This document shows positions 27,389 to 35,525 of a stretch of DNA of 64,000 bases, piece by piece. Source of the DNA: Crossiella sp. S99.2 (GTDB taxonomy: Bacteria; Actinomycetota; Actinomycetes; Mycobacteriales; Pseudonocardiaceae). How positions within the stretch are numbered: position 1 is the stretch's first letter; each line of letters begins with the position of its first letter. The notes beneath the pieces were generated by a model. The model worked only from the letters and a program-made list of their open reading frames with translations. It did no database searches and was not told the origin of the DNA. The position numbers and the translations under genes are program-made. The DNA lies in the NCBI RefSeq assembly GCF_023094165.1, contig NZ_JALMDK010000006.1, forward strand, positions 62,001 through 126,000, given 5' to 3'.

Positions 27389-28873
27389 CTAGGACCCTTC
27401 CCTGAAGGTCGCGACTGGTCGTTGGGGTGATGCGCCGTTCAGCGCACGTTCGATGTGGTGCCGTCGGGCGTACCAGCCCACGCCGACGATGGCGGCGGTG
27501 AGGGCGCCGCCGAGCGCCACGTCCAGCAGCGGTGAGTCGGCGAAGGCGCGGATGGCCAGCAGTCCGGTGACCGCGAGCAGCCCGGCCAGCGCGGGGTAGC
27601 CCAGTCCCTTGGCCAGCGCGCCGAGGGAGATCCCGGCGCGGTGCAACCGCCAGGCGTGCACCGGCACGGCGACGGCGAAGGCCACCACCGCCTGCGCCCA
27701 GCCGACCCCGACCAGCCCCCACGTCATCGCCGCGACAATGGTCGCCGGTACCAGCGCGACCAGCCAGGACACGTTCACCAGGGCCGAGGACAGCGGGGCG
27801 CCCACGGCCAGCAGCAGCTGGAAGGCGAGATCGGTGAGCACCCTGGCGATCGCGGCGATGGCCAGCGCGCTGAGCACGTGCGCGGCAGGCGCCCAGGCCG
27901 AACCGTAGATCACCTCGACGATCGGCCCGGACAGGATCGCCAGCGCCAGTCCGCCCGGCAGCACCGCGATGCCGACCATGCCGACCACCTCGCCCGCGGC
28001 CAGGTTGAGATCGACACCGCGGTCCCTGGCGCGGGAAAAGGTGGCCAGCGCGATGCGGTCCAGGGTGGTGGACACGATCGACACCGGCCAGTTGGCGACG
28101 TTGTTGGCCAGGTACAGGAAACCTAGAGCGGTGGCGCCGAGCACGCTGCCGGTGACCACCTGGGGCACCGCGTTGGACAGCACGATCACGATGCCGGAGG
28201 CCACCACGGTGATCCCGTACCGGCCGACCTCGCCGAAGTGCTCGCGGTCGAAACCGAAGCGCGGCAACTGCTTGCTCACGCACAGCAGCACCACCACGAC
28301 CACCAGGGTGCCGGAGACGTGCCCGATGGCCAGCGCCCAGGCGCCGAAGCCGGCCAGCGCCAGCGCGCCGGTCAGCGCCAGGTTGACCACCACCCCGGAC
28401 AGGTCGGCCACCATCCTGCTGGCCTGGCGCAGTTCCCTGGTCAGCAGCGCGCCCGGCACGGCGGCGAAACCGTCCAGGAACACGTTGGCGGCCAGCAACC
28501 GCACGATGTCGGTGGCCGCCGGGCTGCCCAGTCCGGTGGCCAGCGCGGGCGCGAGCACCAGGCACAGCCCGAAGGCCGCGGTGCCGCCGCAGACCGCGAC
28601 CGTCCACGCGGTGGGCAGCAGTGGCCGCACATCGCCGGAATGCCGCACCACCGAGGCGGCCGCGCCGAGGTCGTTGAAGGTCAGCAACAGCATCTGCACC
28701 ACCAGCGCGGTGGCGTAGAGGCCGAACTCCTCCGGCGCTAGCAGCCGGGCCAGCAGCACGCCGAGCAGGAAGGTGCCCAGCCGGGACAGCAGCGTGTTGA
28801 GCAGGCTCAGGCCCAGCCCGCGGCGGAACCGGCCGCCGAGTTCGGCCTGCTGCACGGCTCCGTCGGCGGTCAC
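27389..28873 (-). CDS. Wzx-like polysaccharide flippase (MOP superfamily)
   Basis: A 494-residue protein with about 12-14 hydrophobic helices that should flip the lipid-linked repeat unit across the membrane. The start region GLGLSLLNTLLSRLGTFLLGVLLARLLAPEEFGLYATALVV is typical of PST-type flippases. The GTG at 28873 overlaps the stop of the upstream GT2 gene as GTGA. The frame stays open far upstream, but that part is a shadow of the glycosyltransferase. Confidence 0.9.
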   Translation of the reverse strand: MTADGAVQQAELGGRFRRGLGLSLLNTLLSRLGTFLLGVLLARLLAPEEFGLYATALVVQMLLLTFNDLGAAASVVRHSGDVRPLLPTAWTVAVCGGTAAFGLCLVLAPALATGLGSPAATDIVRLLAANVFLDGFAAVPGALLTRELRQASRMVADLSGVVVNLALTGALALAGFGAWALAIGHVSGTLVVVVVLLCVSKQLPRFGFDREHFGEVGRYGITVVASGIVIVLSNAVPQVVTGSVLGATALGFLYLANNVANWPVSIVSTTLDRIALATFSRARDRGVDLNLAAGEVVGMVGIAVLPGGLALAILSGPIVEVIYGSAWAPAAHVLSALAIAAIARVLTDLAFQLLLAVGAPLSSALVNVSWLVALVPATIVAAMTWGLVGVGWAQAVVAFAVAVPVHAWRLHRAGISLGALAKGLGYPALAGLLAVTGLLAIRAFADSPLLDVALGGALTAAIVGVGWYARRHHIERALNGASPQRPVATFREGS

Positions 28874-29694
28874 CGGCTCGCTCCGAGCGCCTCGGTGGTC
28901 CACTCGCTGAAGTAGCTGCCGGCGTGCACCGCGTAGTCCACGGTCACCTCCGGCAGGTGCTCGACGCGGAGTCGCGCGGAGAGCCGATGCACCAGTTCCC
29001 AGTCCTCTCGGGGGTGTACCCAGCCCGGCCGCGCCCAGGGATCGAAGCGCAGGCCGGGAAAACGGCGCACGGCCAGCGCGTTGACGTCCACCCAGGCGGT
29101 GTCGGCGTGCGCCCGCCGGTCGAAGTCCCGGCCGAGAACGTCCACTGTGGACCCGTCGGCGCGGGCGCGGTGCAGGTCGGTGTAGACCAGCCCGGCGCCG
29201 CGGCGCAGCGCGGGCAGCACGGTGGCCAGGTGCTGCGGGCGCCAGGTGTTGTCGTCGTCGAGGAAGGCCACGAACGGCGAGCGGGTCAGCCGGATGGCGA
29301 TGTTGCGGGCCAGTCCGGGGCTGTGGTGGTTGCGCCCCAAGGACAACACGGTCAGCCGAGGGTCGGCGGGCAGCTCGCCGAGTTCGCCGCCGCCGTCGTC
29401 GACGACCACCACCGACAGGTCGGTGACGGTCTGCGCGAGCGCGCTGCGCACCGCCCGGCCCAGCGCCTCCGGTCGCCGATAGGTGGGCACGGCCACGGTG
29501 ACCAGCGCGGTCGGCCGCACCGGCAATGTCGGTGCCAGGCGGGCGATCTCGCTGTCCTCGGCCTGGCGCGCCGCGCGCCGCTCGGCGGCGAACTTCAGCC
29601 GCCACCAGCCCTCGGCCACCACATAACGCCCGACGGTGCGGCGCAACGCCTGTTTCACCCCGTCGGGCAGCAGCCCGTAGTCCCGGTTGCCCAT
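28870..29694 (-). CDS. GT2 family glycosyltransferase
   Basis: A 274-residue GT-A enzyme. VTVAVPTYRRPEALGRAV opens the fold, VVVVDDGG gives the nucleotide-binding Asp pair, and FVAFLDDDNTWRPQHL is the DXD-containing segment. HPREDWELVHRLSA carries the usual ED catalytic-base motif. About 60 basic N-terminal residues may mediate membrane contact. The ATG lies 2 nt after the upstream GT2 stop. Confidence 0.9.
   Translation of the reverse strand: MGNRDYGLLPDGVKQALRRTVGRYVVAEGWWRLKFAAERRAARQAEDSEIARLAPTLPVRPTALVTVAVPTYRRPEALGRAVRSALAQTVTDLSVVVVDDGGGELGELPADPRLTVLSLGRNHHSPGLARNIAIRLTRSPFVAFLDDDNTWRPQHLATVLPALRRGAGLVYTDLHRARADGSTVDVLGRDFDRRAHADTAWVDVNALAVRRFPGLRFDPWARPGWVHPREDWELVHRLSARLRVEHLPEVTVDYAVHAGSYFSEWTTEALGASR
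29140..29152 (+). repeat. Oriented quasi-palindrome GTCCACTGTGGAC, copy 4
   Basis: Exact 13-mer inside the minus-strand GT2 gene; central T on the plus strand, opposite to the direction of the gene. Confidence 0.6.
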
Positions 29695-29696
29695 CC

Positions 29697-30638
29697 TCAC
29701 CCTTCCGCGAGCAGCGCTGCGACCTCGGCGGTGGCGGCCGGGTTGGTCGGGAACCCGGCGAGCAGCCGGGCACGTCCGGTCAGCAGTTCCCGCAGCGCGC
29801 GGCGGTGCGTGCCGCGGCGCAGCGGGAGTCGCAGTGCCTGGCTGAACACCAGGGCGAGCCAGCCGGCCACGGCGGCGCGGCGGGACTCCCAGGTGGCCAG
29901 GTGCACGACCTTGTTGGTGATCAGTTGCGCCCACAGCGCGGGCGAGACGCCGAACTCGCCGCCGCGGTGCAGCGCGTGCGCGCGCGGGGCCTGGCGGATC
30001 CGCCAGCCGGCGTCGGTGACCCGGCGGCAGTAGTCGGTCTCCTCGGAGTAGAGGAACAGTTCGGCGCGCCAGCGGCCGACCCGGTGCGCGACGCCGGGCG
30101 CGAGCATCAGCGCGGCCCCGTTGGCCCAGTCGATCCGCTCCCGGGCCGGGCCGGGCGGCAGCTGCTCGCCGTAGGACCCGGCGCGCCCGCCCAGCAGCGC
30201 CTCGGCCAGCACCCGCAGCGGGGTGGGGCGGCGGCGCAGGGTGGACTCGGGGTGGCCGTCCGGGTGGCGCACCAGCGGCACCGCGATGCCCACCGCGGGA
30301 TCGGCGCAGACCTCCAGGAGTTCGCGCACCGCGCCGGATTCCAGCCGCACGTCCGGGTTGAGCACCAGCACGGCCTCCTCCGGCCCGGCCAGTTCCAGGC
30401 AGGCGTTGATCCCGGCCGCGTAGCCCAGGTTGCCGCCGGTGTGCAGCACGGTGGCCTTGGGCGCGAGTTCGGCGAGGAGGTCGGCGCTGCCGTCGCTGGA
30501 GGCGTTGTCCGCCACCACCAGCCGCCATTCCGGCACCCCGTCCAGGGCGGCGGGCAGGGCGTCCAGGAAGGCGGGCAGGTCGGCCGCGGAGTTGTAGGTC
30601 ACCACGGCCAGCACCACAGCGGGCACTCGCGGGCTCAT
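29697..30638 (-). CDS. GT2 family glycosyltransferase, rhamnosyltransferase-like
   Basis: A 313-residue GT2 enzyme. AVVTYNSAADLPAFLDAL, VADNASSDGS, GNLGYAAGIN and VLVLNPDVRLE (the NPD form of the metal site) match the rhamnosyltransferase/galactofuranosyltransferase-like branch. FLYSEETDYCRRV is the ED-type base region. GGAGGAG lies just before the ATG. It overlaps the upstream ligase gene by 4 nt (ATGA). Confidence 0.9.
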   Translation of the reverse strand: MSPRVPAVVLAVVTYNSAADLPAFLDALPAALDGVPEWRLVVADNASSDGSADLLAELAPKATVLHTGGNLGYAAGINACLELAGPEEAVLVLNPDVRLESGAVRELLEVCADPAVGIAVPLVRHPDGHPESTLRRRPTPLRVLAEALLGGRAGSYGEQLPPGPARERIDWANGAALMLAPGVAHRVGRWRAELFLYSEETDYCRRVTDAGWRIRQAPRAHALHRGGEFGVSPALWAQLITNKVVHLATWESRRAAVAGWLALVFSQALRLPLRRGTHRRALRELLTGRARLLAGFPTNPAATAEVAALLAEG

Positions 30639-31927
30639 CGTTCTCCTCCGGCTTGGGTCACGATCGCGCCCGACATCCCGATCATCAGGAAGGTCAGCGC
30701 CTGGAACTGGGGGAAGGACAACGCGTCGAAGGTGGCGAAGCAGACCGCGCACACCAGGAGTCCCACGGCCACCGCCCACGCCGCGTCGCGAAGCTCGGGC
30801 GCGATGCTGCCAGGCCGCCGGAAGATCCGCCAGGCCAGCCAGGCCGGGATCAGCAGCAGGGCGGCCAGGGCGAGCACGCCGGGCAGGCCGGATTCGACCG
30901 CGGTGAGCAGGTACTGGTTGTCCAGGTAAGGCTGCGGTGGCGCGGTGTAGGTGCCGAATCCCTGACCGCTCAACGGCGCGGCGGCCAGTTTCTCGGCCAC
31001 ATAGCTGTAGTCGTCCAGCCGGCCGGTGAGGCTGTTGTCGGTGCGCGCGCCCAGGATCGAGTTGCCCAGCACCTCGGCCAGCCTGGGCACCGCCACCGCG
31101 GCCACCGCGACCACGCTGCCCAGCGCCAGCACGCCGGTGACCCAGCGCAGGCCGCCGATCCTGGGCAGGCTCAGCAGCAGCACCAGCACCAGACCGAGCA
31201 GGCCGGTGCGGGAGATGCTGACCACGATCCCGCCGCCGAGCACGGCCACGCAGGCCCACCACAGCAGCGGATACCGGCCGTGCCGCACCAGGTGCAGGGC
31301 CAGTGGCACCGCGGTGGCGCAGACCGCGGCCAGTTCAATCGGGTGGTTGGCGAAGCCCAGCGCGCGTTCCAGGCCGCCGCGGGCCAGGTCCACCGTGCCC
31401 AGGCCCTGGGCGGTCAGGCCGGGGAAGCTGAGATAACCGCGCAGGTCGATCTTGAGCGCGAAGTGCACGCCCGCGGCGAAGGCGGACACCGCGGCGCCGA
31501 GCACCACCGCGCCGAAGACCGCGCGCAGCATGGCGGGCCGGTTCAGGCCGTCGCAGGCCAGCAGCGCGACCCCGGTGCACACCGCCAGCAGCAAGGTGTT
31601 CCGGTCCGCCGAGCCGAGCCGGTCGTCCGGCACGCCCAGGAACAGCGCGAGCGCGTTGGCCGCGGCGAAGACCAGCAGCGCGCCGAAGAGCGTGGCCCGC
31701 ACCGGGTTGGGCGCGGGTTTCAGCCCGAGGCCGCCGCCGAAGCGGGCCACCAGCCACCACAGCAGGCACAGCGCGCCCAGCAGCCTGCCGGGGGTGAGCG
31801 AGCCGCCGACCCCGGAGATCACCAGGTTCTGCGGCAGCGCGAACAGCAGCGCGGCCGCCACCAGCATCCGGTGCGGTGGCAGCCGCCGTGCCGGGGCGAC
31901 CGGGACGGCCGCCACGCGCACGTTCAC
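30635..31927 (-). CDS. O-antigen ligase/polymerase-like membrane protein
   Basis: A 430-residue protein with about 11-12 hydrophobic helices and a periplasm-side loop near residues 290-340. That loop contains NSLTGRLDDYSYVAEKLAAAPLSGQGFGTY, typical of Wzy_C/O-antigen ligase proteins. It probably joins repeat units or transfers the glycan to its acceptor. The start is GTG at 31927, overlapping the Wzz-like stop as GTGA. Confidence 0.88.
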   Translation of the reverse strand: MNVRVAAVPVAPARRLPPHRMLVAAALLFALPQNLVISGVGGSLTPGRLLGALCLLWWLVARFGGGLGLKPAPNPVRATLFGALLVFAAANALALFLGVPDDRLGSADRNTLLLAVCTGVALLACDGLNRPAMLRAVFGAVVLGAAVSAFAAGVHFALKIDLRGYLSFPGLTAQGLGTVDLARGGLERALGFANHPIELAAVCATAVPLALHLVRHGRYPLLWWACVAVLGGGIVVSISRTGLLGLVLVLLLSLPRIGGLRWVTGVLALGSVVAVAAVAVPRLAEVLGNSILGARTDNSLTGRLDDYSYVAEKLAAAPLSGQGFGTYTAPPQPYLDNQYLLTAVESGLPGVLALAALLLIPAWLAWRIFRRPGSIAPELRDAAWAVAVGLLVCAVCFATFDALSFPQFQALTFLMIGMSGAIVTQAGGER

Positions 31928-32673
31928 TGGCGTTCCTGGGGGCGGACTTCGGCCACCTCCGCGAGCTTGATGTGCTCGGTGACCTCCGCGTCGGAGTCCT
32001 GCAACCGCTTGCGCGGCGAGGGTTTTGACTCGGGTTCCGGCGCGGGTGGCTTGGTCCGGTTGCCGCGGCGGTCGACCAGGATCACGGTGAGCACCACGAT
32101 GATCAGGCCGATGCCGCCGGTGATGCCCAGCGCGCGCAGCTGCCCGGCCCTGGTGGTGCTGACCTCGTTCGGCGAGAGCACCTCGTTCAGGGTGAGCTGT
32201 TGCTCGACCGGCACCAGCAGGGTGTCCTGCCGTCGCTTGAGTTCGTCCTTGATCCGCTGCATGGCCAGCTGCCCGGTCTTGCGCACCGCGGCCTCGTTGA
32301 CCCCGGTGGCGATCACGGTGATGAACGGACTGTCCGTTGTGGACACTCCGCCGCCCTCGTTGGAGACCTCCAGGGCCGCGGTGCCGCCCTGGGCGGCCAG
32401 CTCCCTGCGGGTCTGCTGCGAGTTGAGCACCGCGATCACCACGACCGCGGCCTGGCCCTGCGCGCGATCCACCGCGGCGAAGGGGTTGCGGTCCTGGCCA
32501 CCGTACTGGCGCAGCACCATGGTGAGGCTGGTCGCCCGGTACTGCTGCGGCACCGCGAAGGCGACCGCGCCCAGTAGCAGGACCAGGCCGGCGAGCAGCA
32601 GGGCGGTGAGCTTCCACCGTCGCCGCAGCACCCGAAAGACATCCAGTGCGTCCACGTGCTCTCTCCCGATCAC
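31924..32673 (-). CDS. Wzz-like polysaccharide co-polymerase
   Basis: A 249-residue protein with the chain-length-determinant layout: an N-terminal DVFRVLRRRWKLTALLLAGLVLLLGAVAF helix, an outside domain, a second helix (ITGGIGLIIVVLTVILV) and a charged cytosolic tail without a kinase domain. The GTG at 32673 overlaps the upstream TGA. A second GTG at 32655 has GGGAGAG in front and would give 243 residues starting VDALDVF, so either may be used. Confidence 0.85.
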   Translation of the reverse strand: MIGREHVDALDVFRVLRRRWKLTALLLAGLVLLLGAVAFAVPQQYRATSLTMVLRQYGGQDRNPFAAVDRAQGQAAVVVIAVLNSQQTRRELAAQGGTAALEVSNEGGGVSTTDSPFITVIATGVNEAAVRKTGQLAMQRIKDELKRRQDTLLVPVEQQLTLNEVLSPNEVSTTRAGQLRALGITGGIGLIIVVLTVILVDRRGNRTKPPAPEPESKPSPRKRLQDSDAEVTEHIKLAEVAEVRPQERQ

Positions 32674-34814
32674 CGATCGTCCGGGCGTCCCGGCCCGGTG
32701 ATCATTCTCGCTCCGTCCACCGCTGCCCGCGCCAGGTTGCGCGCCATCGGCACCGCGTTGGCCTGGAACCAGGGTCGCAGCGCCCACAGCGCCCGGCCGA
32801 GTTCCGCGCCCCGCAGTGGTGAGTTGCGCACCGCCTTGAGGTACCAGCCGGCCTCCTCGACGTTGGGCAGCACCAGCTTGCGCCCGTCGGTGCGCTGCTG
32901 CCGGTACCAGTCCCGCTGGGAGACGCTCTGGGTCAGCCTGCGCTCGTGCAGCCGGTGGAACAGCAGGTCCTGTTCCACCTCGGCGAAGGGTCCGTGCAGC
33001 GCCAGTTCGGCGACCAGGATGCGGTCGTTGTTCTTCACCGGCGGCAACAACAGCGTACGCAGCAGCACGTCCCGCTTCATCAGGCCGTAGCAGTGGTAGT
33101 TCTCGTGTTCCAGCCCGATCAGGTCGCGCAGCCGCGCCACCGGGTCCAGGTGGTTGGTCCGGCACGGGTTGCGCCAGATCTCCAGGGTGTTGCCGTTGCT
33201 GTCGATCTGCCGGGCGGCGCTGAAGGACAGCACCGCGAACGGGTCCCGCTCCAGTGCCTCCAGCAGCAGCCGTAACCGGTCCGGGTGCGAGGCGTCGTCG
33301 GAGGCCGCCCACAGGAAGTAGGGGCTGGTGACCTCGCGCACCAGCAGGTTGTGGTTGGCGGTGACGCCCACGTTCTCCGCCCGGCGCTGGTAGTGCACGC
33401 GTTCGTCCTTGGCGGCCAGTTCGCGGCAGATGTCCTCGGTGCCGTCGTCGGAGCAGTTGTCCGCGATGTGCAGCTCGAAGTCCACCCCGCGCTGGGCCAG
33501 CAGCGAGTCCAGCGCGCCCTGCAGGTACGGCTTGCCGTTGCGCACCGGGAAGCCGATCGCGATGGGCGCGGGGGCCTTGCCGATGAGCGCGGGCGCCGGG
33601 CGCGGGGCACTGGCGGGTCGGTCGTCGGTCGGGGCGCTCATCGGGGGTTCCTCTCGGCTCGGCGGCTGCGCGGCTCGTGGCTCGGGTTCGGCGATGACCC
33701 AGCCGGTGATCTCCGGGTAGGCGGCCCGGACCTCGGTGAGCAGGTCCGGCAGGAACAGCAGCACCTCATCCGGCGCGGCCGCGATCAGCTCGGTCGGCGC
33801 GACCACGGGCACCCCGCTGCCCGGCATCCGCCGTCCGTGCTTGCCAGGGGAGGCGTCGGCCACCGCGGGCAGTAGTTCAGGTCCGATCCCGGCCGCGCAC
33901 AGCAGCGCGACGGCCCTGGACGCGGCCCCGTAGCCGAGCACCCGTTTCCCGGCGGCCCGCCGCTGGGTCAGGTAGCCGTGCAGGGCCTTGGCGCTCACGC
34001 TGACCTGGCGCTGCAACGTGGCCAGCACCGCCGGATCGGTCACTCCTAGGGAGTTCTCGCCGATCAGCAGCGCGGACAGGCCGGGTTCGGGCGCGGCCGG
34101 TCCCTTGACCGCGGCCAGCAGCACGGTGCCGCCGTAGAGGTCGAACACCCAGGCCGCGCGCGGGCTGAGCCCGGCCACGGTGAGCATCCGGGCCAGTGCC
34201 GGGGTGGAGTAGTAGGCGTAGTGGCCGTGCCGCAGCGCGTTCCACTGTCCACATCGGAGGATGGTGGCCAGCGAGTGGAACTGGACCAGCAGCACGCCAC
34301 CGGGTTCGAGGCGGTCCACCCGTTCCTTGAGCGCGGCGGCCTGGTCGGCGTGGTGCATCAGCCCGAAGCAGTCCAGCACCACCTGGGCGGTCTCGCCCTC
34401 GGCGACCGGGTGCAGGCCGCGTTCGGTGAGCCGGGGCAGCCAGGAGCCGCCGTGCGGGCTGCCGTACTCGGCGACGGTGGCCCCTTCCGGCAGCAGTCCG
34501 GCGGCGGCCACCCGGTGCACGGCGTCGGCGGCCTGCTCGGCCAGCGCGGCCGGTTCGGTGGCCCTGGGCTCCTCGGGCACGGTCGGATCGTCGAGCAGCT
34601 GGGCCAGTCCGCAGTTGTCGCACAGCCACAGTTGCAGTGGGTAGGCCGGATCTGGTCCCGGGTCGGTGGCCGGCGGGAAGTGGTCGCAGGCGGGCTGGGT
34701 GTGCAGGTCCAGCACCACCAGGCCCTGGCCACCGCGGCAGAACCGGCAGGCGTGCCGCGGGCCGGTGGCGGGTTTTCCTTGTGCCGCAACGGCACTCTTC
34801 TGGTCAGTGTGCAT
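32670..34814 (-). CDS. Fusion of a C-methyltransferase-like protein and a GT2 glycosyltransferase
   Basis: One uninterrupted frame of 714 residues. Residues 1-390 resemble NDP-sugar C-methyltransferases: an N-terminal zinc-binding part (C23-x2-C26, C43, C65-x2-C68), a methyltransferase core and the C-terminal domain with GKRVLGYGAASRAVALL. The SAM loop is altered: EYGSPHGGSW stands where the 38051-39316 homologue has EVASNDGYLL, so catalysis is doubtful. Residues from about 410 form a GT2 domain (IAIGFPVRNGKPYLQGAL, IADNCSDDGTEDI, WAASDDASHPDRL). An internal ATG at 33641 with GAGAGGAA upstream could also give the GT2 part alone. It is divergent from the RmlC-like gene, with 28 bp between. Confidence 0.85.
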   Translation of the reverse strand: MHTDQKSAVAAQGKPATGPRHACRFCRGGQGLVVLDLHTQPACDHFPPATDPGPDPAYPLQLWLCDNCGLAQLLDDPTVPEEPRATEPAALAEQAADAVHRVAAAGLLPEGATVAEYGSPHGGSWLPRLTERGLHPVAEGETAQVVLDCFGLMHHADQAAALKERVDRLEPGGVLLVQFHSLATILRCGQWNALRHGHYAYYSTPALARMLTVAGLSPRAAWVFDLYGGTVLLAAVKGPAAPEPGLSALLIGENSLGVTDPAVLATLQRQVSVSAKALHGYLTQRRAAGKRVLGYGAASRAVALLCAAGIGPELLPAVADASPGKHGRRMPGSGVPVVAPTELIAAAPDEVLLFLPDLLTEVRAAYPEITGWVIAEPEPRAAQPPSREEPPMSAPTDDRPASAPRPAPALIGKAPAPIAIGFPVRNGKPYLQGALDSLLAQRGVDFELHIADNCSDDGTEDICRELAAKDERVHYQRRAENVGVTANHNLLVREVTSPYFLWAASDDASHPDRLRLLLEALERDPFAVLSFSAARQIDSNGNTLEIWRNPCRTNHLDPVARLRDLIGLEHENYHCYGLMKRDVLLRTLLLPPVKNNDRILVAELALHGPFAEVEQDLLFHRLHERRLTQSVSQRDWYRQQRTDGRKLVLPNVEEAGWYLKAVRNSPLRGAELGRALWALRPWFQANAVPMARNLARAAVDGARMITGPGRPDDR

Positions 34815-34842
34815 CGGTGCCTCGCTGGGGCAGGATGCCCGG

Positions 34843-35388
34843 GTGGAGATTCGCCGCACCGACCTCGCCGACGTCCTGCTGTTCGTGCCCGCCCCGCACC
34901 ACGACGACCGGGGCCTGTTCACCCGCACCTTCGACGCCGACATCGCCGCCGCGCACGGCCTGGACCCCGACTCCTTCCGGCAGGACTCCCAGTCCCGCTC
35001 CAGGGCTGGGGTGCTGCGCGGCATGCACGGCCGGATCGGCCGCGGCGAGGCCAAGCTGGTCCGCTGCGCCCGCGGCGCCGTGCACGACGTGCTGGTCGAC
35101 ATCCGCCCCGGCTCGCCCACCTTCGGCCGGCACCAGGCCTTCCGGCTCGACGACGAGACCTTCGCCTGCCTCTATGTCCCGCCGGGCTTCCTGCACGGCT
35201 TCCAGGTACTGAGCGAGACGGCTGACGTGTGCTACCGGATCGACCGCCCGCACGACCCGGCCGAGGACGTCGCGGTGCGCTACGACGATCCGGACCTGGC
35301 CATCCCGTGGCCACACCCGGTCACCCTGATCAGCCCCCGCGACGCCGCCGCCGGCCCCTGGTCGGCGCTGCGCGACACCCTGCGCTGA
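34843..35388 (+). CDS. dTDP-4-dehydrorhamnose 3,5-epimerase-like protein (RmlC family)
   Basis: A 181-residue cupin-type sugar epimerase. The motifs are DDRGLFTRTF, SRAGVLRGMHGRIG (with the base His), VRCARGAVHDVLVDIRPGSPTFGRH and CLYVPPGFLHGFQVL. It is the only plus-strand gene inside the minus-strand glycan locus. It starts with GTG at 34843, 28 bp from the divergent fusion gene, and ends in repeat cluster B. It probably acts on a 4-keto sugar made with the neighbouring cassette. Confidence 0.88.
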   Translation: MEIRRTDLADVLLFVPAPHHDDRGLFTRTFDADIAAAHGLDPDSFRQDSQSRSRAGVLRGMHGRIGRGEAKLVRCARGAVHDVLVDIRPGSPTFGRHQAFRLDDETFACLYVPPGFLHGFQVLSETADVCYRIDRPHDPAEDVAVRYDDPDLAIPWPHPVTLISPRDAAAGPWSALRDTLR

Positions 35389-35390
35389 CT

Positions 35391-35506
35391 CGTACCACTT
35401 GGGCCAACCGGTACGCCCGCTTGGGCAAAACCGGCGTACCGGTTGGCCCAACTCGCCACCGGCGGCGTACGACAACGGCCAACGTGGCGTACGACAACGG
35501 CCAACG
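35391..35506. repeat. Cluster B of TTGGCC/GTACG palindromic and direct repeats
   Basis: Fills the gap between convergent stops at 35388 and 35526. A perfect 19-bp inverted repeat (35399-35417 with 35433-35451) encloses 15 nt. It is followed by two exact 21-nt direct repeats (35464-35484 and 35486-35506, period 22) made of GGCGTACGACAACGG-CCAACG. The words TTGGCC and GTACG are shared with cluster A. Its place between converging genes suits a bidirectional terminator. Confidence 0.8.
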
Positions 35507-35525
35507 CGCGGGGGGATGGGGGCGG

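Noticed and set aside
27389..29773. A single long frame covering flippase and glycosyltransferase
   Set aside because: Upstream of the GTG at 28873 the translation is low-complexity Arg/Ala/Pro, while the other frame encodes a clear GT2 protein.
34815..35120. N-terminal extension of the methyltransferase-GT2 fusion
   Set aside because: The extension lies antisense to the RmlC-like gene and has no motif; the ATG at 34814 begins the zinc-binding domain.
35464..35506. Two exact 21-nt direct repeats looked like a CRISPR start
   Set aside because: Only two copies, separated by one base with no spacer, in a gap between convergent genes and with no cas genes nearby.
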